DNA of 64,000 bases from Zeus faber (taxonomy: Eukaryota; Chordata; Actinopteri; Zeiformes; Zeidae): contig OY482853.1 of the NCBI GenBank assembly GCA_960531495.1, positions 4,363,065 through 4,427,064 on the forward strand, read 5' to 3'. Both the position numbers and the translations under genes were made by a program. Positions 10,979 through 23,026 of this stretch are shown here, in pieces; the first letter of the stretch is position 1; each line of letters starts with the position of its first letter. Under the pieces are notes generated by a model. It worked only from the letters and a program-made list of their open reading frames with translations. It was not told where the DNA came from and did no database searches.

Positions 10979-12671
10979 TCAAATTTCTAAAAATCTTTTA
11001 TTTCTCCAGTTACTAGTTTTACTGAGACCGTATAGTTAATCACACCTTCAAAACAAACTCTAGTGTGTCATCATCACCTTTAATGAAACAAACATCAGAG
11101 GTTTTCTAGTTCCTGTTCTAGTTTACATTCGGATCACATCATGAAGGGATGTGGTGCGGCGCTTTGGGATTTTAGACGGTGAAACCATGACCTCCAGCTG
11201 CCGCAGGGATGAATTATTGAATTTACAGTATGTTTGTTTTAAATTATTTATTAGTTATTCATTTTTGATCTATATGAGTTTCAAGTTTGTCAAATATTTT
11301 ATAACAAAGCAAACATCATTAGCAGTAATGAGATCTAAAATGCAAAGAAGCGGTGAAGTATAAATAATATAAAAGTATTTAATTGAAGTATAAAACAAAG
11401 AATAATAATTGTGATAGGCAACTTGATAGTGGACATCGTAATAAGTAAATAGTCTTTATCACTGTAGTATTCGTGTATGGTGTGTGTGCAAGTGTTGAGT
11501 GTAAGCAGTTTAGTAGCCTGATGGCTTGCGGTTAAAAACTGTTCCAGAACCTGCTGGTTCGGGTTCGGACGCTCCAGTACCGCCTGCCAAATGGCAGGAG
11601 CGTGAAAAGTCCATGGCTGGGATGAGAGAGGATCTGTCGTGCCCTCCTGCTGCAGCGCAAGTTGTAGAGCTCCTGGATAGATTGGCACCCTCTGCAGAGC
11701 TTTGCAGTCAAGGGCTGTGCAGATTGTGCCAGGCCGTGATGCTGCCACTCAGGATACTCTCAACCTGTAGAAGTCTGAGAGAATCCTGGAGTCCACACCG
11801 AACCTCCTCAGATGCCGGAGGAAGAAGAGCCGCTGTCTCGCTGCCTTCATGACCACACCCACGTGGTTTGACGAGCTCAGATCCTCGCTGATGTTAATCC
11901 CCAGGAATCTGATGCAGCTGACCCCCTCCACCGCTGTTCCCTCGATGTCGACGGGGTCATGCCCCCCCTACAGCCTCCTGTAGTCCACAATCATCTCCTT
12001 GGTCTTGCTGACGTTAAGCAGGAGGTTACTGCCCTGACACCATGATGTCCGGGCTCTCACCTCTGCTATGTAGGCCGACTCGTCCCTGTCTGTCGTGCAG
12101 TTGTGGGTAAACAGGATCCCTGGGAGGCACTGGTGCTGAGTGTCAGTGTCGAGGAGGTGGCATTGTTGATGCGCACCGCCTGTGGTCTGCCCATCAGGAA
12201 GTCTAGGATACAGCTGCGCAGGGAGGAACTGATGCTCAGGTCTCGGAGCTTCATGACGAGTCTGGAAGGCACTATGGAGTGAAAAGCTGAGCTGTAGTTT
12301 ATGAACAGCATCCACATGTAGGTGTTGCTCTGGTCCACGGGGGAGAGGGCAGTGTGCAGTGCGAATGCTATTACATCGCCTGTGGACCTGTCGGGCCTAT
12401 AGGCAAACTGGAATGGGTTTAGTGTGGTGGACAGGCAGGATGTGAGCGTTAACTGTCCACTCAAAGCACTTCATGACAATGGAGGTAAGTGTGACTGGGC
12501 GGTAGTCATTAAGGCAGCTCATGTTTGGGTTTTTTTTGGGACAGGGATGATTGTAGTCTTCTTAAAAGATGTGGGCACTACAGACTTGAGCAGGGAAAGG
12601 TCAAAGATGTCTATGAAGACATCAGCCAGTTCCGTAGGCACATGCTTTGAGAACACAGCCTGGGATATTGT

Positions 12672-13606
12672 GAGTTAGCTCAGGAAAAACAGGCTGTGTG
12701 AACAGCTGGTGGTGGCCTTCTACCGTTCCGGCGGCTGCTCAGCAGCAGACAGGGGAGCTCTTCAGAGGGTCATCAACACTGCACAGAAACTCGTCGGCTG
12801 CCCTCTGCCCTCCCTGGAAGACATCTCCAGCTCCCACTGCCTGAGCAGAGCCAAAAACATTTTAAAGGACTCTTCTCATCCTGGACACCCACCCGTTTGA
12901 CCTGTTGCCCTCTGACAGCCGCTGAAGGTCCATCAAAGCACGGACTACCAGATTTAAAAACCAGTTTGTTTCCCTGGGCCACAAGGACACTAAACCCCAA
13001 CAAGCATTACATGACCCCTCATGTGCAATATGATGACTGTCCTCCAGGGCAAACCTACCGGATCTAGTTCAATAATAACATATATTCTAGTGTGATTATT
13101 ACATTCATATTAGTGCTATGTTTATTTTAGTGCAATAATTACATGCATTTTAGTGTAATAAATACATTTATTCTAGTGCAAAATTATATTGTATTTATTT
13201 ATTGCATTTACTATTTATTCTAGTACTATTTTAGAACCAGTGTTGTTGGCTGTGGTTGTTTGTTGCTCAGGTTGTTTTGTTCTGTTATATTTTTGTTTCT
13301 CTTTTCATTACATTTACATTTACATTTAGTCATTTAGCAGACGCTTTTATCCAAAGCGACTTACAATTGTTCAAACACCGACGGACGCAGCCATCAGGAG
13401 CAATTAGGGGTTAAGTGTCTTGCTCAAGGACACTACAGCATGCTAGCAGGAGGAGCCTGGGATCGAACCAGCAACCTTTAGATCACTAGACCACCAGCTC
13501 TACCTCCAGAGCTACCATCCCCACATTTTCATGCACTGATCAGGAGTAGCACTCATAATTTTGTTGTATTCTATACAATGACAATAAAGTCTTTCAATTC
13601 TATTCT
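12672..13606 (+). mobile_element. 5'-truncated LINE inserted in the LINE at 11400-14725
   Basis: Encodes the C-terminal end of a related LINE (GALQRVINTAQKLVGCPLPSLEDI, AKNILKDSSHPGHPP), then an AT-rich 3'UTR ending acaatgacaataaagtc with a (ttcta) tail. It is flanked by atattgt at 12665-12671 and 13607-13613, a 7-bp target duplication. A SINE lies within its 3'UTR. Confidence 0.85.
13308..13525 (-). mobile_element. tRNA-derived SINE with L2-type tail
   Basis: On the minus strand the head has an A box (tagctctggaggtagag) and a B box (ggttcgatccc), followed by ttgagcaagacacttaaccc and the tail gataaaagcgtctgctaaat ending in ATGTAA repeats. Flanking ttttca (13302-13307 and 13526-13531) is a possible short target duplication. 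Same family as 16838-17037, 30225-30436 and 49301-49494. Confidence 0.85.
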
Positions 13607-14729
13607 ATATTGTCTGGTCCGGGCGCTTTGCGTGCGTTTACCTTTTTAAAGGACTCATACATCTGCCCGAGATCTTTGAAGTGGGCAGTTGCCCTGTTCT
13701 AGCACGAACTCTGGCTTGGTGTGGTTCTCAAAGCGGCCCGTAATGCGGAAACAGCGACGCAAGGCGCCGTCTGACTGGTCCGTCCAGCACTGTACTCTCC
13801 GCATCACAAGCTTCTCTTGTCTCAGTCTCTGGCATATAGGCTGGCAGCACCAGAAAAGAGGCATGATCTGATTTGCCCAAGGCTGAGCGGGGGCGGGCTT
13901 TGTAGGCATGTCTGTGCGGAGTATAAACATGGTCCAGGATTTTTGTTGGCGGATGTTGGTGGAACTACACTTCAGGTTGGCTTTGATGAAGTCGCCAGTC
14001 AAGATGAAAGCAGCCTCCGGGTGTAGAGTTACTTGCCAGGCGATAATTCTGTACAGTTCATCCAGCGCCCGTGGGGTGTTGGGAGTATGGGGGGGACATA
14101 AACAGTGGTGAAAAACACGGCTGTGAACCCTCTAGGCAGATAAGGAGGTCTGCATTTGATCGTGACGCATTCAAGATGAGGAGAGCATCGCGTCGACATT
14201 GTTTGTACAGCCACACACCACCGGTTGTTGACTGTGATACAAGCACCACCTCCCTTGCCCTCACCCGACTCCTTTGTTCTGTCCCAGTGATGAATGGAGA
14301 AGCCCTCAGGTAAATGGCCGAGTCAGGGACCAAGGGACCCAGAAAACAAAGATGTTACAGTTTTTAATGTCCCGATGGGAGGCCAGTCTGGTTCTTAGTT
14401 CATCCAGCTTATTATCTCGATAGTGAACATTCTCTAGGAGAAGGCTAGGAAGCGGGGAATGGTGCTGTCTGCTCATCAGCCTGACCATCACCCCGGCTCT
14501 TTACCCTCTTTCTCTCGGGCCGCACTTCTGCTCCGGAAACCAAGGTAAGGGAAATCCAACCAATTGTGATTTGGTATAATATCCAGAAGAGTCAGTCTGT
14601 CGCATTTGATTGGCGCGTTACAAGTTAGGAAAAATTCTAGAAAATAACGTGAGAAAAACGAGAAATGCAAAGTTGAGGACACCGAGCGATGGCAGCGATC
14701 CTCAACCCCGCCATCTTGACATCTCTTAT

Positions 14730-15690
14730 GACAAGCTGTAGTCCCCTATTCTGGCCCAGTTTATCTGTCTGGTGGGCTTTTCAAAAGTGTTCATTGCAGA
14801 AGGCTGTAGGTCCCATACAAGTAATTTACACAAGACCATTTGAAAAATTTTGTTCCTTTTAAAATGTTTCTGAGCCTTACCAACACACTTAAACGTACAA
14901 AAACAATAAATATCCATGGATATGCCATGGATACCAATTATCTGGTTCCAAACGATAGTAAGGCGCCCATTTTGAACCATGTGTAAACTAAGTGTTTATG
15001 CATTCCATCGCTGAATCTTAATCTGCGTTTGTCTAAAGTTTCAAGTCATGATTAATTTCATAATTACACATTCCATTTTGATAAAAATGAATTCATATAA
15101 AAAGGATCACATTAAAACTGTGAAGACAGTATTTTAAGATTTTTATATATTGTGTAAATGCAATTACTTTCATGATTTTCACATTTTTTAAGTAAATGCT
15201 GATTCTTACCATCAATATGCTAAATAAATAATAAAAAAAAAGAGACTAATGTTTTCATGTTACCTATAAATTCTTTGAATAGACGTGAATACAAACCTGA
15301 ACCCACCACCACTGCCTGGTGGTGGTGGGTTCAGCTTGCATCGTCACCGTCAGTCCAAGGCGTCCTGAAGTGTCAGCGACCTTAAAGCTCTCGAGAATCA
15401 ATGCTCTTGCTTTCCAAGCAATATATAAATTGTTCAAAAAGCTTCATAAAAAAAAAAAAAGATCAGAAAAAAAGGCTCCTCGGCAGATCAGAACCAGCAG
15501 AGTTCACAGAGTGCTAAGCAGGAAATGTCGAGGCCACTGGGGTCAGGGGGTAATTGGAAAGAAAGATGGAGGAATGAAAAAAACACCAGAGAAGAACATA
15601 AGGCTGCCTCCTGAAAGTTGACGACTCCAATCATCAGTTGGAAAGCCATCAGCCGACTTAGATTTTCTTTTTTTTGGGAGGGATTTTTTT
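14730..15690. other. intron 1 sequence, hairpin at 15297-15334
   Basis: No gene recognised. It includes a perfect 16-bp-arm hairpin: tgaacccaccaccac, loop tgcctg, then its complement. Confidence 0.4.
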
Positions 15691-15693
15691 TGT

Positions 15694-16342
15694 CAGTCAG
15701 TGTGCATCACAATAACAGGCAAAAACAGATATAAAATTCCAAAATGTACAGGGATTACATTTCAATGAGGAATTGTAAATAAGGACGATCATAAATATAT
15801 GTTTATGTGTGTGAATCATCCGCATCCAGACAGGGATGCGAACACAGAGCTGAATCACCTTCCCCTAAATAAAACATCAGAACAGTGCGGGGGTGGGGCA
15901 GGGAGGAACGGGGCACGACGATAGACTCGTTAAGATAAATTTCTGCGCCTAACGCATGGAGAGGGGGCAATCAGGGAAAGAGTCACGCAGAAAGTGTCCC
16001 GGTTACGCACGGATTCATTCCATATGCACTTGTTTGGTTCCATAAGCAGATGTAAAACTAAATAACTCACATCTCAAATAAAAAACACACCGTTCTGGCG
16101 CACCCTGTCACTGGCGTGCATATCGTCTGTACCATTGGAGAAGGAGACAGGTGCGCCAAATGTGCCCCAATCGCTGCCACTCCGCGCTGCCCCTCGGGAC
16201 GATGCCTAACTCGCCTATAGGAATCCGAGCCAACCTGGCCGGCCCGGCCCTGCTGCCCCCGCCCTCCTGAATAGTCAAATATTTGCATTGGACAGCCGAA
16301 TCTGATTCGACTGACAAAATTCTGAGTCGGGTACAGCCCTAG
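15694..16342 (+). mobile_element. dispersed repeat 'X', longest copy
   Basis: Shared blocks, in order: catttcaatgaggaattgtaa, atgcatgg/gagagggggcaat, gtgtcccggttacgcac, ttccataagcagatgtaaaa and a G+C-rich right part ending tacagccctag. Partial copies lie at 6540-6790 (+), 30530-30640 (+), 33630-33930 (-) and 51780-51960 (+). The terminal tagggctgtacccgactcag resembles hAT-type ends. Long chance frames in the G+C-rich part are not protein-like. Superfamily unproven. Confidence 0.55.
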
Positions 16343-16739
16343 AAGAACAGGAGGAGCGTGCAGCGTGTTGAGCTTCTTCATGATATTCAGACAACACGGT
16401 ACGGACGCCGTTCCTGAAGCGGAGAGACTTTTAAAATGACCACAGAGAAACAGACTGGGCGTGGGCTGTCGCTCGTAGGCTACTGACGCAGGTCGGGGTG
16501 CTGACCTCGGCGTTTTCAAGAACCTCAGTTTCACTTCCTCCACATCAATACGCGGATAGCTGAGTTTTGGAAAAATGGCTCCACCCAAACCTTTCCAGTG
16601 TTCCCAGCTCCTGAAACGCTGTTTAGGCGTGGACGGGCCAAGAACACAGAGAAAATAAAACGTTTTCAAATACATCTGTATACGTGTGGACGGGGGTGTC
16701 AGTGAAATGGAACCTTCCATTAGACGCATGGAACCTCTG

Positions 16740-17286
16740 CTGTTATTGTTCCATTTGTTTTATTGTTCCATTTTTTATGCTTATATTAATATTTTTGTCA
16801 CCATTTATCTTTCTGGTTCACTGTTCCTTATTTTTTATTGCATTACATTGATCAGACACTTTTATCCAAAGCGACTTACAATTATTCAAACACCGACGGA
16901 CGCAGCCATCAGGAGCAATTAGGGGTTAAGTGTCTTGCTCAAGGACACTACAGCATGCTAGCAGGAGGAGCCTGGGATCCAACCAGCAACCTTTAGATTA
17001 CTAGACTACCAGCTCTACCTCCTGAGCTACTATCCCCATTTTTTACATTTTATCAGTTTCTTTTTTTGGTGTCACTTCTATTGTTTTTGTTATTTTCTAG
17101 GTTATATTTTGTTGTCCATTATTAGGTTTAGTGTATATTGTCATAGTGTATTGTGTACAATTAACGATTTGTTCCATTGCTTTATTATTTTTGCCTATTT
17201 ATTTATGTGCACTGCTGTGACACTGCAATTTCCCTCAGCGGATCCACCTATCTACCTACTGTATTTACATATCGATCTATCTAGAG
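16740..17286 (+). mobile_element. LINE 3'UTR fragment split by a SINE
   Basis: T-rich 3'UTR resumes after the SINE and ends gtgacactgcaatttccctc then a ctatctac-type tail, the usual end of fish L2/Rex1-type LINEs. Confidence 0.65.
16838..17037 (-). mobile_element. tRNA-derived SINE with L2-type tail
   Basis: Same A box, B box and tail blocks as the copy at 13308-13525. Flanked by atttttta at 16830-16837 and 17038-17045, a low-complexity but exact 8-bp duplication. Inserted in a LINE 3'UTR. Confidence 0.85.
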
Positions 17287-18217
17287 TAACGATTTGAATG
17301 TTTCGAACAATTTAAAAAAATGAACAGCTCAAATAATTACGATTGCTTCTGCTGTGAGTCCGAAGCTCCTGATCTGAAATCAATACCCTGCTGTTGTACT
17401 TCCAGATGTGCTTACAGGGCCATCAATAATGGATGAACTTTCAGCTCGGCCTGCCGGACGGTTCGCAACCTCATGGAGCTTCTTATCCATCTCCACGGGA
17501 AAAAAATAAAAAATAATGCAAAATAAGATGAAACGACATCCCAATACACCGAAACAGAGAGAGGGAGAGAGATTTTTCTCCACTGGACTCATCTCTAGAG
17601 TTATCGCTGTGTTTCCATCTCCGTTCCAGCGCTTCACTCTCCTCCCAACGACCACAGGGCTATAACAGCCATAGCCACACGATACAATAACCATCACCGT
17701 GAGGGCTGCTTTTATTTTGGGGCCGTTAAGGAGAACAAACTCCAATACTCCTGCAGGGTCATCTTCTGCATAACGGCCGTAAAACCATCTCCCAGCTTCC
17801 GGATCTCTCCATTGCCTCAGCTACTAAACTCGCCCCTTAAATCAAGGTTTTTATGTTCTTTCAAGATATTACACATGTGTGGAAGGTATGGAAGCTGTAC
17901 AGTAACGGCGAGCAGGACGTTCTGTTATGAGGACCTGATTGGGGGCAGCGGTGTGGTATCGGCATCATCACACTGAAGGATAAACTGTGTTGTGTCTTTT
18001 TATGGCTCTGAGGCTTTTAAGAAGCAGTTTGGAGAGAAGAGACATGGAGAAAATGAAGATATCAGCAGGAGAGATGGAGAGAGGAGAGGCAGTAAAAATA
18101 TAGACTGAAATAAAGAAAGAAAACAGGCAAACACCAGGAAAACAATAAAGGAAGGAGACAGAAAAGACAAGAAGAAATATTTAAATTCATTTCTGACTAT
18201 AGTGGTATTTAACTTAA

Positions 18218-18968
18218 AGTCTGTGTAAAGTAAAAATAAATACTTGTCCTGAGTTTGTCACACCACGAAACAATGTGTTATTGACCACCCAGCCAAATTT
18301 GCCAAATTAGTATTTAAATTACATGTTTCAAAATCATAAAAAAAAAAGACAGTTCACCCTGCTCTAAGACGCTAGGGGCGTGTCCCCTGAAGACACGGAA
18401 ACCACGGCCAATCGCTTAACAGTGTAACGATATAGAAACATTGGAGTAACTTCCATGTTTAAATGTTGTGCTGAACCCAGTCCTGTGTCTCTAGTTTCTC
18501 ACCTCAAAGCGCCGCTGTCTGGCTACAGGACTCCGCGCTCTCCGGTGCCCCCTGCTGGCTCCTCCACAGGCCAGGTCTGGGCTCCCGGGCCTGCTATCAT
18601 GCGGCAAATGCTATTGTACCAAAGCCCCCGCAGTCGAACCAACGAGACGGTTCTTTTTTGTTCCGGGAGCATAGGCACCGATTTGCGGGTGTGTGTGATC
18701 CGGACTGTTAGCTCATCTGATTTCTCCATTGATGCTCCGATTCCCACCTAGCATTTATATAGTGTTAGGGGAGGAGTCATAACAGGTGAAACCTTGATTT
18801 AACCCCGCCCATAAAATCCAGACCACAAACATGGTGAGAAACAGTTTTACGGTCTAACTTCACAATTCAGTACGACATCGTTCAGTCTTTTCATATTTTT
18901 TCAGCAGTTATTTTCTAACATGAATAATGTGTTTTGAAACCAATCATTAAATTCACTTTACAGGGATT
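18218..18968. mobile_element. non-autonomous DNA element flanked by TTAA
   Basis: Ends are inverted: left agtctgtgtaaagtaaaaat and, from the other side, aatccctgtaaagtgaattt. Both ends abut TTAA (18214-18217, 18969-18972). The right 130 bp recur inverted at 47827-47945. No transposase frame. TTAA flanks suggest a piggyBac-like target, but the terminal bases do not clearly match that family. Confidence 0.55.
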
Positions 18969-18979
18969 TTAAATGGAAA

Positions 18980-19510
18980 ATAGTTGATAAATAAAGCAAA
19001 TAAAGAATTTAGAATAAATATACATAGAAATATAGAAAAAAAAAATTCTATATTTATTCTAAATTCTTCTAAATTCTTCTATTTTCTCTACAAGGCAGAG
19101 AAAATATATTTAAGGAACGAAAGGAAGAAAGAAAGATGGAGGGGAATCAAACAGAAAGCAGAAAAAAATCAAATACAGAAAGAAATATAGAAGGAGAGGA
19201 CGATAGACAATGAAAGAAGAAACAAATGAAGAAACAAAAAACAGAAAGAGCGACAGAACAACAGACTTAAAGAAAGGCAAACATATGGAAGGAAAGAAAG
19301 ACAAGAGATGGATAGAAACTATGAAAGCAATAAAGGAAGGACACAAAAAAGAGAGAACGAAAGACAAGACAGTGAGAAATATGAAAAAATAAATTTAAAA
19401 AGTGAAAAGGCAGAAAAAATAAAAACAGAAAGAAAGAAAGAAAACAAAAATCAGAAAAAAATATATAGAAAGAAAAGAAAGGCGGAACAATGAAAGAAGA
19501 AAAGGAAGAA
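18980..19510. repeat. purine-rich low-complexity tract
   Basis: About 500 bp dominated by A and G on the plus strand (gaaaga, gaaag, agaaa). Short open frames on both strands are composition artefacts. Confidence 0.75.
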
Positions 19511-19854
19511 AGTAATAAAAACTTTTAATTTTACTTTTAATATCTAGTACTAAAATAAAGTACTTATCTGCTTTAATTCAAGCAGAAATATCAATGCTGT
19601 GCTTTCACTTCCACTCGGGTGGTTTTGTGATTCTGTAAAAGCCCAGAGTCCTACAGCTCAGATGAGTTGCCAGTCACCGCACATCACAGCACCCCGGGTA
19701 GAGTCTTTATCTCGTCTCCACGGCAACCGCACACTACCACATTCCTCCGGCCGACGAGCTTGAACAGACACGGCGCTGGAGCCTGATGGGTCCTACACAC
19801 ACACCAACCTTCAGCAGTCGAAAATGTGCTTTCAGGATGTGGAGTTTAAAGGTC

Positions 19855-19928
19855 TTTAAGGTTTGATGTTTCCATGGCTTGTTTTGAGGCGAGACAGACC
19901 ATCAGCGTGACAGAAACACTGTCTGTCT

Positions 19929-19964
<36 letters not shown>

Positions 19965-20297
19965 GGCAGAGAGAAATTCCCTGATTATACCCGGTAATAA
20001 CAGAGCCCATAACTACATCATTGAGCTTCCTCTGGAGATAGACCAGCAGACCGACAGCCATCCCCCCTGATTTTACCTGGTAATAATAGAGACGTACAGT
20101 ACATCAGTAAGCTTCCTCTGTGGAGACAGACGGACAAGCATGCAGACAGTCAGGCACTCCGACAGACAGACAGACAGTCAGTAATGCAGGCAGACAGTCA
20201 GGCACTCCGACGGACAGAGAGGCAGGTAGACGGACAGGCAGGCTGACATTCAGACAGACAGACAGGCAGGCAGACAGTCAGGTAGGTAGGTAGAGAG
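19855..20297. repeat. CAGA-rich tandem repeat, left part
   Basis: Pure (CAGA)n at about 19921-19963 plus two longer units sharing ccctgatt, ggtaataa and gcttcctctg. A third unit (22680-22800) lies on the far side of the LINE at 20298-22676, so the LINE has split this repeat. Confidence 0.7.
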
Positions 20298-22676
20298 ACC
20301 TGCTGCTTGGCGCCACCCCTTGTGGTCGCCTGCGTGAACGCTCCGGTTTTTTTTTTTCCCATTTTACATCGCTATGTCTGTCAAAAACTCATCAAAACTC
20401 CTCAGTGATCTCCTACACCAGCGACGCACTTGTGGATATAAAAACACTCTCAACAAAGAAAATAACAACAACAATGCAGTCGCGGTTCCACGGGTGGGCT
20501 GACGGAGGAAGCACTGCGGTAAGTGAGGCGGCATTTGGGTCAGAATGAGGACGCAACCATACCGTCCACCTCTGCGCCCAGCATCCTTCTTGCCTCTGTC
20601 CAGTCAATAGAGAACAAAATGGACGACCTTCAGGCGAGGATTACGTTCCAACGGGACACGAGAAACTGTTGTGTCCTCTCCCTGACGGAGACGTGGCTGA
20701 ACCCTCTAAATCCAAGGGTGGAGGCATCGGCATCATGATGATCAGCAGCTGGTCACCCAGCTGTAATTCCAACAACATCAAGACTCTCTCCTGCTCCTGC
20801 TCGCCAAAACTGGAACAGCTGACCATCTCATGCCATCCATTCTACCTCCGCCAGGAATTCAGCACGGTCATCACAGCCGTTTATATTCCACCGCAAGCGG
20901 ACACAGACACAGTACTATCGTACCTATATGATGTGTTGTGCAGACTTCAAAATAGACATCCCGACGCGGTTGTGGTGGTGGCTGGGGACTTAAACAGGGC
21001 AAACCTTAAAAAAGTTCTGCCTAATTTCCATCAACACATCACGTGTGCCACCAGGGGAAAAAGAACTTTGGACCACTGCAACACTGTACAAGAAAGGATA
21101 CAAGACCGTCTCGCTCCCTCATTTCCAGAAATCTGATCACGCCGCCATCTTGTTGCTTCCTGTTTACAAGCCTTGCATCGTACGTGGAACAGTAGTGATG
21201 AGGGACGTAAAGCAGTGGTCGGACTAATCAGAAGCCGAGCTTCAGGACGCTCTGAGTGACCTCGAATGGGAAATGTTCCAATCAAGTTCCAGTGACGTCA
21301 GCGAGTTTATGCTCACATGGCTGCTTGCAACGGAGGGTGGTGAAGGATGCTAAACAGACGTACGGAGACACAGTGGAGCTACAGACAGTTGCAACGGTTG
21401 CAATGTGAGACAGGTCAGCTTTTAATACCCTTGTCCCCGCCAGACTGGCTGTCAAGCTGCGGGAGTTAAGACTAAACACTCCGCTGTGTGCCTGGATCCT
21501 GAACTTCCTCACAACTAGGCTCCAGATGGTTTGGGTGGGGAGGCACAAATCCAGCATCCTCACCATGAACACAGGATCCCCCCAGGGCTGCGTCCTCAGC
21601 CCCCTACTGTATTCCCTGTACACACATGACTGTGTGGCCAGGTCAGGTTCCAACACCATTATCAAGTATGCTGACGGTACCGTCGTGGTGGGCCTGATCA
21701 CTGATGACGTCGAGAAGGCCTACCGTGAGGAAGAAACAGACATGTCACTCTGGTGCCAGGACAACAGACTCAAACTACGGAGCTGATTGTGGACTTTAGG
21801 AGAGGATTATAACCGAGGACGCACGCGCCGTTGGTGATTAATGGGACTTCTGTTGACAGGGTGAGCAGCTTCAAGTACCTAGGAGTCCACATCACGGAGG
21901 ACTTAACATGGACTATACACACAGACACTCTGGTGAGAAAGGTGAGGCAGTGTCTTTACCACCTCAGATCCTCAAGCCCTTCTACTCTTGGAGCAGTGAA
22001 GAGCATCCTGACAGTCAACATCACTGCCTGGTTTGGGAACTGTACTGCTCAGGACAGGCAGCCCTGCGGAGGGTAGTGTGTTCAGCCGAATGTACCCTGC
22101 AGGACTTATACACCAGGAGGTGTAGTAGCAGAGCCTGCAGGATCACGGAGGATCGGGCAAGTACCTCTGCAGTCACACAGCGAGGACAAAGAGAGTGAGA
22201 TGGAGTTTCTTCCTGCAAGCCAGAAGAACTGTCAATGCTGAACTCACCAGGGGCCCTCACTGAGACACACACACATAGGCCCCACTGTCTTACTGTACCG
22301 CATGTTGCACACTGTACTGCATTTTGTACTGTTACTGTGCCATACTGCTGTAAATTGTACTGTATATCTTACCACACACTACCTCTCTTTTTTCACATGC
22401 CACTTTACTGCACATATCTGTGTATACATAACAGTCTAGTCCTCTTATTTCTATTTTGTGTTTCCACTCAGTATACCTTTTAATTTTATTTTATTCCATT
22501 TACTAACTGATTACATTTTAGGAATTAGTTCAGTTAGTTAGTTAATTAGTTAGCTATTGTGTTTTAATAGTTATTAGTGCATATTCTCCAGGTGCGTTGC
22601 AATGACATTTCACTGCATATATGTATGCTTGTATGTATATGTATGTGATAAATAAACATCTTGAATCTTGAATCTT
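20298..22676 (+). mobile_element. LINE copy (L2/Rex1-type), internally deleted
   Basis: Contains an endonuclease part (ITAVYIPPQADTDTVLSYLY, VVVAGDLNRANLKKVLPNF), then jumps to the late reverse transcriptase ([20 protein letters not shown]). The catalytic FADD/YADD box reads YADG. Then come VSSFKYLGVHITEDLTW and a C-terminal part in other frames. The 3'UTR ends gataaataaacatc followed by (TTGAATC)n. The early reverse transcriptase palm is missing, so the copy is dead. Its 5' end may be close to full length. Confidence 0.87.
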
Positions 22677-23026
22677 GACAGGCAGGCTGACAGTCAGACA
22701 CTCAAGACGTTCCCCATGATTATACTAATAATAGACTCACATCAGTGAGCTTCCTCTGTGTAGATAGACAGACAGAGAGAGAGACAGGCAGTCAAACAGA
22801 CCTTTACTTCAGAGCGAGATGTGATGTTCACGGCAACAAATGAAACCGATTCTAGAAAACTACGATGAAACACCTCCAGTAGTGATGCACGGCTTGTAAA
22901 CGATTTGTTCGTAATGAACACATCTTGTCCTCTCAAATGATTCAGGAGTCCAGAGTCAAAACAGCAAAACAGTCAATGCTTTGTTTGTTTCGCGACTCAG
23001 TAGTTACAGCCAGACACACAGGCCTT

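Larger units (their letters stand above)
8480..11150. other. intron 1 sequence around repeat Y, nothing else recognised
   Basis: AT-rich intronic sequence. Apart from a short poly-C run (8487-8499), the repeat Y copy and the 200-bp duplication, I see no gene, RNA or clear element. Confidence 0.4.
11400..14725 (-). mobile_element. LINE copy (L2/Rex1-type), split by a later LINE
   Basis: Read from 14725 down: caagatggcgg at the 5' end, an endonuclease part (RTRLASHRDIKNCNIF; KCRPPYLPRGF), then after an interruption at 12672-13606 the linker and reverse transcriptase ([74 protein letters not shown]). The endonuclease part and the RT are in several frames, so it is inactive. Joining across the interruption gives the conserved GPDNIPG linker. 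The 3' boundary near 11400 is uncertain. Confidence 0.85.

Noticed and set aside
13440-13520. tRNA gene suggested by A-box and B-box sequences (also at 16980, 30370 and 49300)
   Set aside because: There is no complete cloverleaf. Four copies continue into the same SINE body and LINE-type tail.
16067-16729. 220-codon minus-strand frame
   Set aside because: It crosses the end of repeat X into unrelated sequence, has no domain-like pattern, and owes its length to G+C-rich repeat DNA.
19110-19493. Lys/Glu-rich and Phe/Ser-rich frames
   Set aside because: They reflect a purine-rich low-complexity tract.
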